Assembly: GCF_014696315.1 (NCBI RefSeq) | Contig: NZ_JACJPX010000018.1 | Coordinates: forward strand, 51,738-115,737 | Length of the DNA: 64,000 nucleotides | Source of the DNA: Calothrix membranacea FACHB-236 | Lineage (GTDB): Bacteria > Cyanobacteriota > Cyanobacteriia > Cyanobacteriales > Nostocaceae | Direction of reading: 5' to 3' | Part shown: positions 26,382-37,500 of the stretch, piece after piece | How positions within the stretch are numbered: position 1 is the first letter of the stretch | How the letters are laid out: every line of letters starts with the position of its first letter | Position numbers and translations under genes: made by a program | Notes under the pieces: generated by a model | Told to the model about the DNA's origin: nothing | Databases searched by the model: none | What the model saw: only the letters and a program-made list of their open reading frames with translations

Positions 26382-27224
26382 ATGAATGTTTTTGGAAAGT
26401 TGAGAATTTGTAAGCCTAGTTCCTATACTTTGCTCATTCATCAAGATGCAGGATTAGCTTTTTGGCTATTTTTTATACACTATTTTGGGGTCATTATTTT
26501 CATCAATTCACTCTTGGGAGTTATGATTTGGGAAGCCAATTTACCTCGAACGCTTACCTGCTGGCGACAGCAGCAAACTACGACCTGTAATTATCTAGTT
26601 CCTGGTATCATAAATGCAAAGATAATTAAAATTACAGATGTCAAAAAGGCGATATCCTCACAGAGTGTGAACCAAGAAAATATTGTCCTTACTAGTTCAC
26701 AACCTTGGGTTGTCCTAGAATCAACATCTAATAATATTGAAAATATTAAATCCATTAATCAAGGGTTAGGACGATTAAATAGTGATGATAAAACATGGGA
26801 GATGGATATATATGCATCTGCAAATATGAGTAAATTTATTATGTTTTTACTTCTACCTCCTGGGTTATTGCTGTTTATCTTAGGTCTGATAATAATTTTC
26901 AATCAAGGATACAACACCTTAGAAATAGATGCCAATGCTAATACAGTCAGCATGATCAAGCTGGGAAGATTTCGTTTGCAATTATCCCTCTTCACTCAAC
27001 TGATTGCAGCCGATACTCAGATTGTAGGGCATCTAGGAATACTTTCTGAAAAATTTGGAATTTATGGTGGCGATTCTAAAAATCGACGAAGAAATTACCA
27101 AAATATCCGCCTGTTATTTGCGAACCGCCGACCGTTTAAATTTCATCAACAGAAATTTGCTCGAGATGGCAGTCAGGAAGTAGTGACTACAATTAACTCG
27201 TTTATTTCTGAACACAAACCATAG
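26382..27224 (+). CDS. Hypothetical two-helix membrane protein
   Basis: A 280-aa protein. Hydrophobic segments lie at about residues 26-50 and 148-172 (LLLPPGLLLFILGLIIIF). The loop between them contains CWRQQQTTTCNYL with two Cys and is probably outside the cytoplasm. The C-terminal region (TLEIDANANTVSMIKLGRFR) looks like a PH-like beta domain seen in small membrane proteins. No family was recognised. Confidence 0.6.
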   Translation: MNVFGKLRICKPSSYTLLIHQDAGLAFWLFFIHYFGVIIFINSLLGVMIWEANLPRTLTCWRQQQTTTCNYLVPGIINAKIIKITDVKKAISSQSVNQENIVLTSSQPWVVLESTSNNIENIKSINQGLGRLNSDDKTWEMDIYASANMSKFIMFLLLPPGLLLFILGLIIIFNQGYNTLEIDANANTVSMIKLGRFRLQLSLFTQLIAADTQIVGHLGILSEKFGIYGGDSKNRRRNYQNIRLLFANRRPFKFHQQKFARDGSQEVVTTINSFISEHKP

Positions 27225-27555
27225 ATGTTTTCATGAATAAAATCAAAATAATCTAGCGTGGCAAAACTTACTAGAGAAGAGTGGAAATCCTGTAATCTTG
27301 ACCTTGTAGCGAAATAATGATGCAGAAACTTGGCTTGAAAAAGTCTAAAACCAGAGGCAACATCGTTTGAAGTACTCGATTGTGTTCAAAAAACATGCCC
27401 TTCGTGCGGTCAAGCAATAATGAAGAGTATTTCGGCTTCTCTGTTTGGGGAAAGTTTCTCCCTATTTTCTAAGCTCGACTTTATCCATTTTGTCCTTCGG
27501 GTCATCACAAGGGTAAGCGATCGCTAAACCTTTTCATCTCTTTACAGTGGGCGGC
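27225..27555. other. Intergenic, possible decayed sequence
   Basis: I see no ORF longer than a few dozen codons. The stretch reads in places like broken coding sequence, with one HIP1 octamer near 27518. It separates AT-rich genes on the left from a GC-richer pair on the right. Confidence 0.4.
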
Positions 27556-29178
27556 TCAGCCAGCCACTTCCACCGCTTGGCAGGGCATCATCCGGTGCGC
27601 CTTTTTGAGGATGTCTGCTGCTCGTTCGCCGATGACGACGCAGGGGGCCATCGTATTTCCACTTGTGATCTCAGGCATGATGGAAGCATCCGCCACGCGT
27701 AGCTTATTGATGCCATAGACCTTCAGCTTGCCATCGACTACAGACATGGAATCTTGCCCCATTTTGGCAGTACAGGACTGATGCCAGTATGTAACCGCTG
27801 CGTTGCGGGCGAAATTTTCCATTTCGCTTCGACCTAGTTTGCCTGGCAGCGCTTCACGTTTCACTAGCTTCTCGAAGATGCTACTATTGCCGAGGTCACG
27901 GCAAAGTTCGATGTTGGTGAATGCGGCTTTCAGGTCATCGGGGTGTGACAGAGTGTTTGCATCGATTAGCACCGGATCGTTTACGTCAGGGCCGGAAAGC
28001 CTCACTGTGCCTCGGCTTTTAGGGTGTGCCAGACCCGCAAACATCGTCCAACCGTGCGCTGGAACCCCAAGGTGAGCCGTATCTGCGCTGGGCACCGGAA
28101 ACTCAACCTGGCAGTGAAACATATCGGGCTGCTTGAGGTTGGGATCACTCGTCCAGTACAGAGTGGCTTCCGAGCCGCCATTGCCAATCATCTGAGGCTC
28201 ACGGTATTCAAAGATGCAGCCAAACGAAACGTGGTCTTGATGATTCTGACCCACCCCAGGCAGGTGCTGAACAACGGGTATTCCGTGCCTGCGAAGTTCC
28301 TCTTCCGGCCCGATTCCGGATTGGAGGAGAACCTTCGGCGTATTGATTGCACCGAGAGAGAGGATGACTTCCTCCGAAGCGTAGTACTGATTGCGCCTGC
28401 CATCCTGGATCACCTCAACTCCGATGACAGACCTGCCATCGAAGATCAAGTTGCTAACCATCGTGTGCGTCAAGACTGATAAGTTCGGCTGATTCAGGAG
28501 AGGATAAACATACGATCGAAAGATGGAAGAGCGACGTCCGTTTCGGATAATGAGATCGTTGATAGCAGCGCCTCCGCGCCCTTCCATCATTTCGCCGTTG
28601 GGACTCTCGAAGCGCGGAATACCCATGCTGTTTGCAGCCTCAACCATAGCCTGTGCAATGGGCTGGGGATTCGCTGAGGATTCTACATAAACGGGACCGC
28701 CTGTTCCCCGACGCACAGGGTCACTCGCGCCCTGCCAGTTTTCGATCCGGCGATAGATCTCCAGGACGGATTCATACCCCCACGCTGGATCACCAGAAGC
28801 CTCAGCGAAGTAGTTCCAATCATTCTTGTGTCCTCGTGCCCACACCATGACGTTGATACTTGAGCCGCCCCCCAGTACCTTGCCCATATTCAGTGGGATT
28901 GAGCGTCCGTTTAGATGCGCGTTGGGCTGTGCAACAAATGCCCAGTCACGTTCTGATCCAAGATTCAGCGGCCATTGTGCTGGAGTCATCACCTCTGGCA
29001 CTTCATCCGTTCCACCTGCTTCGATTAGCAGAACATTAACTTGTTTGTCTTCGGCGAGCCTTGCCGCTATTACTGAACCCGCAGGGCCTGCGCCGCAGAC
29101 GATGAAGTCGTAGTGTTCGTTCACCATTAGAGAAGTACTTCCAAATTTCGTAATGTTGATTTGTTCTTGCTTGGGCAT
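27556..29178 (-). CDS. GMC-family oxidoreductase (choline dehydrogenase-like)
   Basis: A 540-aa flavoprotein. The FAD motif GAGPAGSVIAARLAE is near residue 29, followed by GGGSSINVMVWARG, the GMC signature. The catalytic His is in YWHQSCTAKMG and the partner Asn in SGNTMAPCVVIGERAA near the C-terminus. Members oxidise alcohols such as choline or long-chain and aromatic alcohols using FAD. The start overlaps the SDR stop by one base (TAATG), so the two are coupled. The base composition is GC-richer than flanking genes, suggesting acquisition by transfer. Confidence 0.92.
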   Translation of the reverse strand: MPKQEQINITKFGSTSLMVNEHYDFIVCGAGPAGSVIAARLAEDKQVNVLLIEAGGTDEVPEVMTPAQWPLNLGSERDWAFVAQPNAHLNGRSIPLNMGKVLGGGSSINVMVWARGHKNDWNYFAEASGDPAWGYESVLEIYRRIENWQGASDPVRRGTGGPVYVESSANPQPIAQAMVEAANSMGIPRFESPNGEMMEGRGGAAINDLIIRNGRRSSIFRSYVYPLLNQPNLSVLTHTMVSNLIFDGRSVIGVEVIQDGRRNQYYASEEVILSLGAINTPKVLLQSGIGPEEELRRHGIPVVQHLPGVGQNHQDHVSFGCIFEYREPQMIGNGGSEATLYWTSDPNLKQPDMFHCQVEFPVPSADTAHLGVPAHGWTMFAGLAHPKSRGTVRLSGPDVNDPVLIDANTLSHPDDLKAAFTNIELCRDLGNSSIFEKLVKREALPGKLGRSEMENFARNAAVTYWHQSCTAKMGQDSMSVVDGKLKVYGINKLRVADASIMPEITSGNTMAPCVVIGERAADILKKAHRMMPCQAVEVAG

Positions 29179-30014
29179 TAGACGGTCGGGATTGTTCCTC
29201 CGTCAATGACATATTCAGCGCCTGTGATGTAAGAGGCGCGGTCGGACACCAGAAAAGCGACAAGCTCCGCGACCTCTTCGGGGCGACCCGGTCGTCCCAT
29301 CGGGATTCCTCCGAGTGAGTCCATCAGCCCTTGGCGTTGAGCATCAAGGTCTGTGCCGGACTGTTGAGCTAATCTCTCGATGAGTCTCTCAGCCGCCTTC
29401 GTTTCGATGAAGCCGGGCGCGACGGTGTTGACACGCACTCCCTGGGGCGCAACTTCGTTTGACAGCCCTTTGCTGTAGGTTGCCAGCGCCGCTTTTGCCG
29501 CCGCATACGCTAATGTCGCGTCGTAAAGCGGGAGCCGACTCTGGATCGACGAGATATGGATGATGAGACCTGACTTATGTTCAAGCATCCGGGGCAGAAA
29601 CGCCCGATCCAAACGGACGGCAGCGAATAAATTGTCATTAATTGCCTGCTGCCAATCCCCATCTGTCAGGGCAAGCGCGCCACCGCTTGGTGCAGAAGAA
29701 CCGCCGACATTGTTAATTAGGATGTCTACACTGCCAAAACGAGCGAGTACTTCCTGCACAAGTTTGTTTGCTCCATCGGGCGTGCTGAGGTCAGTCCCTA
29801 TGAACAGGTCAGGCGATTGAAGGTTTTCAGGAATTGAACGAGCGGTAGTTATGACCGTTGCACCGGCTTGCCTCAGTCGTGAAGCGATCGCTTCACCTAT
29901 GCCTTTTGTCCCGCCTGTTACCAAGACTTTTTTGCCGAGTAGTTCGGTGGAATCAATTCGTATGTTGGTAATTGTATTTGTGTTCATGTTGAATGTGTTT
30001 GTATTTGTGTTCAT
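29178..30014 (-). CDS. Short-chain dehydrogenase/reductase
   Basis: A 278-aa SDR with TGGTKGIG for NAD(P) binding, NNVGGSS in the NNAG position, catalytic Ser in ISSIQS and YAAAK. Two in-frame starts 27 bp apart lie in a short duplicated ATGAACACAAATAC sequence (Met1 and Met10 at 29987), giving an N-terminal Asn-Thr repeat. The second start would fit the family better. It is coupled to the GMC oxidoreductase and GC-rich like it. Together they could oxidise an alcohol to the carbonyl level and beyond; the substrate is unknown. Confidence 0.9.
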   Translation of the reverse strand: MNTNTNTFNMNTNTITNIRIDSTELLGKKVLVTGGTKGIGEAIASRLRQAGATVITTARSIPENLQSPDLFIGTDLSTPDGANKLVQEVLARFGSVDILINNVGGSSAPSGGALALTDGDWQQAINDNLFAAVRLDRAFLPRMLEHKSGLIIHISSIQSRLPLYDATLAYAAAKAALATYSKGLSNEVAPQGVRVNTVAPGFIETKAAERLIERLAQQSGTDLDAQRQGLMDSLGGIPMGRPGRPEEVAELVAFLVSDRASYITGAEYVIDGGTIPTV

Positions 30015-30083
30015 GTTGAAATCATCGAGCAGTGGTAACAGGCTGAAAATAATTGGGAGTTAATTTGCCGAGTCGCTAACAAT

Positions 30084-30659
30084 TTAATGAATGACAGCAA
30101 CAATAGCTGCCATTATTTGTTCCACAGTCCAGCGATCGCTATAGCGAATTCCATTAATAAACAGTGCTGGGGTAGCTGTTACTCCACTTTGATATCCACT
30201 CTCGATATTTTGATTGATGCGACCAATGTGAGCTTGTGTCGATATATCTTTCAGGAACTGAGAAATATCAAGTCCTAAACTATCGGCATACTCCACAAGA
30301 AAGCCGTTTCCCAGGGCGTGTTGATGCGTAAACAGTAGGTCGTGCATTTGCCAAAACTGACCCTGTGCGGCAGCGGCCTCTACGGCTTCCGCTACCTTTT
30401 GCGCGTGGGGATGGAGTGTATTCTCAATGAAATGACGAAATACTACACAAATCCGATTCTCCTCAGGAAAAACAGAAGTGAAATGCTGTTGAATGACCTG
30501 AATTAATCGATACAGTTCTCTGCATTGAGAACATTCGTAGTTTCCATATTCTACAAGTACAACTGGGGCATTGAGCGTTCCCTGGTAGTGGTCACGCTGG
30601 GAAGGTAAAACAAGGAGTTGGTTAGAATAGCTATCTTGGTTCATCGGACATTTTGACAA
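30084..30659 (-). CDS. DsbA-like thioredoxin-fold protein
   Basis: A 191-aa protein. The thioredoxin-fold opening VVLVEYGNYECSQC places a CxxC at Cys43-Cys46, and the cis-Pro region is GVTATPALFINGIRY. There is no signal peptide, so it is likely cytosolic, like the thioredoxin domains fused to NhaA-type antiporters. It is predicted to form or break disulfides. A paralogue at 52891-53448 has lost the second Cys. It lies about 300 bp downstream of the NarL-type regulator gene. Confidence 0.85.
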   Translation of the reverse strand: MSKCPMNQDSYSNQLLVLPSQRDHYQGTLNAPVVLVEYGNYECSQCRELYRLIQVIQQHFTSVFPEENRICVVFRHFIENTLHPHAQKVAEAVEAAAAQGQFWQMHDLLFTHQHALGNGFLVEYADSLGLDISQFLKDISTQAHIGRINQNIESGYQSGVTATPALFINGIRYSDRWTVEQIMAAIVAVIH

Positions 30660-30962
30660 AAGAGTTTCTCATGACATAAGTGACTGCCATGACTATTTAT
30701 GATTCCTCCTACAATCGTTGAACCTTCCAATACATCCTGATCAAAGAGAAAAGAGAAAAAGGATGAAAAGCAATTTGTTTTTATCTTTACTCTTGAACCT
30801 TTGTTCTTCCCAAAATATTGGAATTTCGCTTTTTCATTTCGATAGCTCTAGCTTACAAAGTTGATACTACTTTGTCGCCAACCCAGCGTTGAGTCTTGGA
30901 AGAAACGAAAGGATGGGCATTATCTATCTCTGCGGCTAATCAGCAACCGAACTTAAGTTCAG
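30660..30962. other. Intergenic, no gene seen
   Basis: The spacer between the DsbA-like gene and the NarL regulator has an A/G-rich run at 30745-30775. No clear promoter or repeat was found. Confidence 0.35.
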
Positions 30963-31592
30963 TCACAACTTAGCAAGCCCTCGTTTCAATGCTGTAACTA
31001 CCGCCTGAGTGCGATCGCTCACGCCCAATTTGCTCAAAATGCGATTGACGTGAAATTTGACCGTACTTTCAGTAATATTCAAAGCCACACCAATGTCATG
31101 ATTGCTTAAACCATCGACCATGAGGTGAATGACTTCCCGCTCGCGAGCGCTCAACTCTGGGTTGTTCATGCGTTGCACCAGCTTGGCAGCAACTTCGGAA
31201 GGGATATATTGTTGCCCGCTATGAACTATATGGATGGCATTGAGGAGCGCTTCGGGTTCAGCATCCTTAAGTAGATAGCCTTTAGCGCCAGCGCGTAATG
31301 CACGATAAATATCTTCATCACCATCGTAAGTGGTTAGCACAATGATCCGGGCATGGGTAAATTCAGCGCAGATGGCAATGGTCGCATCTACACCGCTCAT
31401 GTGGGGCATACGTAAGTCCATTAAGGTGATATCGGGCTGTAGCTGTCGATAACAGGCAATCGCCTCCTGCCCATCGCCTGCTTGTCCCAAAACGGTCATA
31501 TCTGGCTCATTCTCAATCATGGCGGCGAGTCCCTGGCGGACGATCGCATGATCATCAACAAGTAAAACGCGAATGGTTGCGGACTGGCTCAT
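30963..31592 (-). CDS. NarL/LuxR-type response regulator (copy 1)
   Basis: A 209-aa regulator. The receiver domain has Asp59 in ITLMDLRMPH and Lys in LLKDAEP. The LuxR-type helix-turn-helix is near residues 150-200 (LSAREREVIHLMVDGLSNHD). It overlaps the 2025-aa kinase gene by 4 nt (ATGA), so the two form a pair. The kinase has the HisKA_3 type domain that normally signals to NarL regulators. It is paralogous to the regulator at 50769-51392. The DsbA-like gene may be a target, given the conserved neighbourhood in both copies. Confidence 0.93.
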   Translation of the reverse strand: MSQSATIRVLLVDDHAIVRQGLAAMIENEPDMTVLGQAGDGQEAIACYRQLQPDITLMDLRMPHMSGVDATIAICAEFTHARIIVLTTYDGDEDIYRALRAGAKGYLLKDAEPEALLNAIHIVHSGQQYIPSEVAAKLVQRMNNPELSAREREVIHLMVDGLSNHDIGVALNITESTVKFHVNRILSKLGVSDRTQAVVTALKRGLAKL

Positions 31593-34500
31593 ACTGCTGC
31601 CTCCCGGTTCACCGTGACCAGCACTTCTGTTCCCTGCCCCAGTTGGCTTTCAATTGAGATCTGTGCCCCAATGTGTTCCGCTCGTTCAGTTATTCCCAGT
31701 AGGCCAAATCCTTGTCTGAGCGTGGTAGTGGTGACTTCAAACCCCTGTCCATTGTCTTTTATTCGTAAAAAGCATAAGGTTGGCTCATAAACCAACTCAA
31801 CTCGAATTTCGCTTGCATGAGCGTACTTGATTGCATTTGTAAAGGCTTCCTGCCCAATTCTCAGGAGATGATTCTCAGTTTCGGGCGGTAGCACATAGGG
31901 TGTGCCAATAATGTCGTAAATCAGGTGGGTTTCGGTTAAGGATGACATGGTGGATATAAATCGATCCAGTGCCGTCCACAGGTCGCCATCTTCTAGTAAT
32001 TGGGGACGCAGTGCCGCAACCGATCGTCGAGCCTCTGTTAGCCCACTACGAGCCAGATCCCGAACCGTATCGATATGCGTCTGCACGGCATCTGGGTTGG
32101 TTGCGATTAATCGAGAGACGGCTCCCATGTGAACCAGAATCCCTGTAAAGGCTTGAGCCAATGTATCGTGAATTTCTCGCGCCATGCGGTTGCGTTCCTC
32201 TAAAATGGAGGCTGCTTCGGCACGTTTGCGTTCTTGCAGTGCAGCGTTTCGCTGTTCGCTAATGTCGAAAGTTACACCCAGCATTCGCAAAGGCTGTCCG
32301 GCTTCGTTATAGATCCCTCGACCTCGACTAACGAGCCAGTGAATACTACCATCTGGGTAAATTATTCGATATTCACCTTCATAATCAGTATGAGTTGCCA
32401 GAGCGGTTGTAAGCGCTTGCTCAACTCGATCGACATCTTCTGGATGAACCCGATCCCCCCACGCCCGATAGCTAACCTCAACTTCACCAGGCTCTACCCC
32501 CAGCAATCGAGTGTTGTTATCATCCCAATGCACTGTATTGTCTAAGATGTTCCAATTCCAACTGCCGATGTAGGCGAAATTCATTGTCAGCCTACGTTGC
32601 TCTTCACTTTGGCGCAGGGCGTTTTCAACTTGCTGACGCTGTTCAATCTCTTGTGAAAGCAGCAACGTTCGCTCAGTGACTTGTTGTTCTAACGTTTGGT
32701 TGTAGTCGGCTAGCAGTTTCTCTGATTGCTTACGCTCAGTAATGTCTTGAAAGGCGACGATCGCATAAGCCACCTTACCCTGTTCGTCAAAAACTGGAGT
32801 GCCCCATCCTTCAACGGGAATAATTGCGTTGTTTTGGTGAATCTCTACGTCGTCAATCCTGGTGCATTCGCCGCTCAACGCTCGGATAATTGGCAGTCTC
32901 TCACTCGGATAAATTTGATCGGTTCCCGTTACATAAAATTGATAAACCTCTGAAAGTTGATCGGGTGTGGCGGCAGGATCAACGCCTTTACCCATCAGCT
33001 CAATGCCCCGCTGATTGACATAGTAAGGGCAACCCATCGCGTCAATAATGCCAATGCCTACGGGAATCGCTTCGAGAAATTGAGCCATCTGATTTTCGCT
33101 GGCGCGGAGCTTTGAGTAGAGTTTAGCATTTTCGATCGCGATCGCTGCCTGCGTAGAGAGTAGATTCAGAACTTGGGTTCGATCGGGTGTAAAGGCTCCA
33201 CCCGCTAATTGATTTTCTAGATACAACACGCCAACAAGCTTGCTCTGATTCAGCAGAGGCAAACAGAGAAGCGATTGAGTTTGATTATTCTGAATATAGG
33301 GATCATGGATGAAATGACCTTCACGCATTGCGTCATTTAAAAGGACAGTTTCATGTGTTCGGATCACATATTGAATGATTGATTCAGGTAAGCGATTCGT
33401 GATTGGAGTCGATTGCAGTACTTGGGTTGTGCGGCCACTTTCACCTTCAACCAGCTCACAAGCAGCGTCGATTCTCCATTCGCCTGCGTTCTCTAAAAGC
33501 AAACATCCGGTTTGGGCCCCAGCATTCTCGATCAGGATCTGTATTAACGCACTGAGCAACTGCTCCAGTTCAATCTCGCTTGAAATTGCCTGAGCTGCTT
33601 TCATCACTGTTGCTAAATCGAAAGCAACCTGCGAGGTATTAGAGGTGGTTCCAGTTGTGGTGAGGATTAAAGGAGCGTTCGCACCCGACGACTGGGCAAA
33701 GAACTGGGGATAGCGCGTTTCCAAATCCTTGACTTTTGCGGTTGCGCCCCAGCGTTCGTAGCAATAATGAGCTTCTTTCATGTAGAGTTGAGCAATCTTT
33801 TCTCGACCTCGCCCTAGATAGAACTTGGCAGCCAATTCATAGGCTAACGCTTCTTCTTGAATATATGCGTTTTCTCTAGCCTCTTGAATCGCTTGCTCGT
33901 AGAAGTCCTCTGCCTCAAGCAACTGACCTAAGACTCGTGCTTTTTCTGCTTCAACTAAATGATATTTGTGCAAATAATTCATGGGTGCATAATGTGCCCA
34001 TTGCTTCATGTTGTCCTGACTAACTGCAACTTTTTTGAGAATTTCTTCCTGCACTTGAGTACTGCTATCAAGATAGGTTGCGAGTCTTGCCAGAGAATCA
34101 TAGAAATAGTACAAAGGCTGAAGGAAGGCACCTGTTAGTCGGATCAAATGAGTTTCTGCTAGGGCTGCATTTTTAACGGCTTGAGCATATTGAGAAAAGA
34201 GGTAGCATAGGCAAAGTTTGTTGAAATGTACAGTAAAGATAGTACTTCCATCATTTGCTGCTTCATATTTTGGCAGTTCATTTTCCTCGTTGTAGAATTC
34301 GCCGATGAGTTGAGTTGGGCTAGTCGAGCGTCCCATTAAGTTTATGACAACCTGTCGAAAGATTTGATTCCAAGTTAGTGCCGTTTCCTGTTTGATTTGA
34401 TGAATTGCTTCGCCATAGATCTCCATATCGCGTTCAACTTCTGCGAGTTCTTTTCCATTGGCGTAGGATTGAAAACAGTGGGTATAAGCGCAGTAGGCAG

Positions 34501-37500
34501 CAGATTCTAAATCTCCAGTTTCTAGCCCAATTTGGTAGCCTTCCAGTAATGGCTTCAATAATTCTCTAGCATGTTCTTTCCGATGGATGATGAAGTTATT
34601 GACGGACAGCAATGTTCTAGCTCTGAGTGTGTGGGTACGAGGCTGTGACAATAGCCGTAGAGCAAGCTGTCCAAATTGGTAGCCAGCCTCGATGTTTCCG
34701 ATCATTCCACAAAGAACTAACCCAAAGGTGGCATAGGCAAAGGGAGATACAACAGCATTACCGTACTGAATTGATAAGCTTACTTGTTTAGTCACAAGCA
34801 GAGGCATTAAATTAGGAACCGCAATATAGGCAGCGATCGTAATGCTTGATAGAATTTTCATCGCCGCTAGCTTGTCCGGTTCAGTCATCTCTGGTAAACG
34901 GATCAAGCTCTCAACTTCTTTCTCATAGAAGAGATTGGTGATTTTCTCTAGTTCAAGATGAATATCTGATTGACTAAGCGTTTTGGGGAAATTGATTTCC
35001 AATTGTTGCAAAACTTGAAATGCCGTATTAATTGCTTTTAGGGGTTGGTTTTGTGCAGTATCAGTTTGAATTTTGACTTCGTAGGTTTTCACGCTATCAA
35101 GAATCGTTTTAGCTTCTTGTAGAACGATCGCACCCCAGTATTCCACCTGTTCAAAATCACCACACAGGTACGCGACTTCTGTTGTTTCTTGATATAATTC
35201 TAAGGTCAGGTCATAGCTTGTTTGCCAACTAGAAGCGGTTAGCCATGCTCTTCCTGTAGCTAGATAGTTTTGAGCCGTACCGTAGGCGATCGCCCCTTTT
35301 GCTTTCTGCCCTGCCATCAAGTTCAATTTAGCGATCTCATCTCGTTCGGGTCGAGATGTAACAAGCTCAATTCCATGATTTAAATGATCGACAATTTCAA
35401 ATAATCGGTCTGGTTGGCGCTCTGGCAATGTCTTTTCAAGCAGAGTACGACCAATTTGAAGATGAACAATTTGCTTTTGCGACTCATCCATCAAGGCATA
35501 GGCAGCTTGCTGCACACGATCGTGCAAGAATTTATACTCTTGAACTAACAAATTCTCATCTAATTCAGAAAGAGGCTGAATCAATTCCGCTTGAATCGCT
35601 GCCAGCAAATCTAGAGAAATCGCTTGAGGGGATTGCTTACAAACGAGCGCCAACGTCTCTAAATCAAATTCTGCCCCGACACAAGCAGCGAAGCGGAGTA
35701 TTTGCTGAGTACCCTCTGGTAGTTTCTGCAACTTGAGCAGTAGTAACTCCACCACATTATCAGTTATATTCTGGGCTTGGATCTGTCCCATGTTCCATTG
35801 CCAGCTTAAGCGTGTCGCATCAAAGGTCAATAGATTTTCGCGATGCAGCATTCGCAAAAATTCGTTGACAAAAAAAGGATTCCCCTTCGTTTTACACAAC
35901 ACCAATTCAGCTAAGGAATGCACAGTGTCAGTGTTTTGATGCAGCGTTTGGGCGAGCAACTGGCTTAATGGCTCTAGTGTTAAGGGTGCTAGATTGATTT
36001 CTTGAAGCACTGATCCTTGTTTTCGCAATCGCTCCAACAGGACTGTCAATGGATGGGATGAAGTCACTTCATGATCGCGATATGCTCCAATCAGAAACAG
36101 GGATTGGGTCTGCTCGTCAAGCATGATTAGCTCAATTAATCTGAGTGTGGCTGAATCTGCCCACTGTAAGTCATCAAAAAAGATCACGAGTGGATGCTCT
36201 GTTGAGCAGAATACTCGGATGAACTGCCCAAAGATGCGATTAAAGCGATTTTGAGCTTCCGTGGCTCCCACCTCTGGAACGGGTGACTGCTTGCCGATAA
36301 TCAGTTCTACTTCAGGAATTACATCAACGATGAGCTGTCCGTTGTTGCCCAAGGCTTTTAGTAGACGCGATCGCCATTGCTGCAATTGTTCTTCTGGTTC
36401 ACCCAGCAGTTGTTGTAACAATTTTTGCAGAGCATCTGCGATCGCGCTGTAGGGAATATTGCGCTGAAATTGATCGAATTTACCCGAGGTGAAATAACCG
36501 GACTTTTGGGTAATTGGTTTATAGATTTCTTGCACTAACGCAGATTTACCAATGCCTGCATAGCCAGATACCAACATCATCTCAACTTGGAATTTTGGGT
36601 TGTCTGCTTGTTGGGTTTGTGAAGTTGTTTGTGAATTGTTTGCTAAAGCAGCAACGGGATTTGACTCTGGACAGGCTATGCGGTCAAACGCCGCCAGTAA
36701 CATTGCAACTTCCTTGTCCCGTCCATACAATTTTTGGGGAATTTGAAACTGACCCGAAGCGTCTTGAAGCCCAAGTTGAATGCTAGAGATTTGACCGATT
36801 TCTGCTAATTGTTCAGCACAGATTTCTAAATCTGCTTTGATGCCCCAGGCACTTTGATAGCGATTTTCAGCATTTTTCGCCATCAGTTTGAGAATTATAT
36901 CTGAAACTGGCTTGGGAATAGTTGTATTTATTTCTTTAGGCGGAATAGGATGTTTAGCAATATGACAATGGACTAGCTCCAGCACATCTGTGGTGGAAAA
37001 TGGTAGTTGTCCAGTGAGCAGTTCGTAAAATGTCACACCAAGCGAGTAAAAATCGGTGCGGTAATCGAGTAAACGGTTCATTCGCCCGGTTTGCTCTGGA
37101 GATAGGTATGCGAGTGTCCCTTCTAAAACATGAGGACTTTTGAAAGTCGGATTCGTGCGGTTAAATTGGGTGGCAATTCCAAAGTCAATAATTTTGACAA
37201 CACCAGTATCCAGATTGAAAACTATGTTTCCAGGGTTGATATCTTTATGAATGACATTGGCAGCATGGATTCTGCCTAGAATGTCGGTGAGGGCGATCGC
37301 CAGACCAACAAAAGTCGATAAAGGCATCGGGCAAAAAATATCTGGACGCTTGTGCATCCATTGCTCTAAGGACTCTCCCCCAAAATCTTCTAAGAGAATC
37401 ACCAGAGTGCGTTGATAATCCTGCTGGTTGTATGCCTTGATTACTCCTTCCAGATTGAGGGAACAGGTAATTTTATATTCCTGTCTGTAGCGAGTCACTT

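Noticed and set aside
27803..29113. Plus-strand ORFs opposite the GMC oxidoreductase
   Set aside because: They are shadows in GC-rich coding DNA with no recognisable motif.
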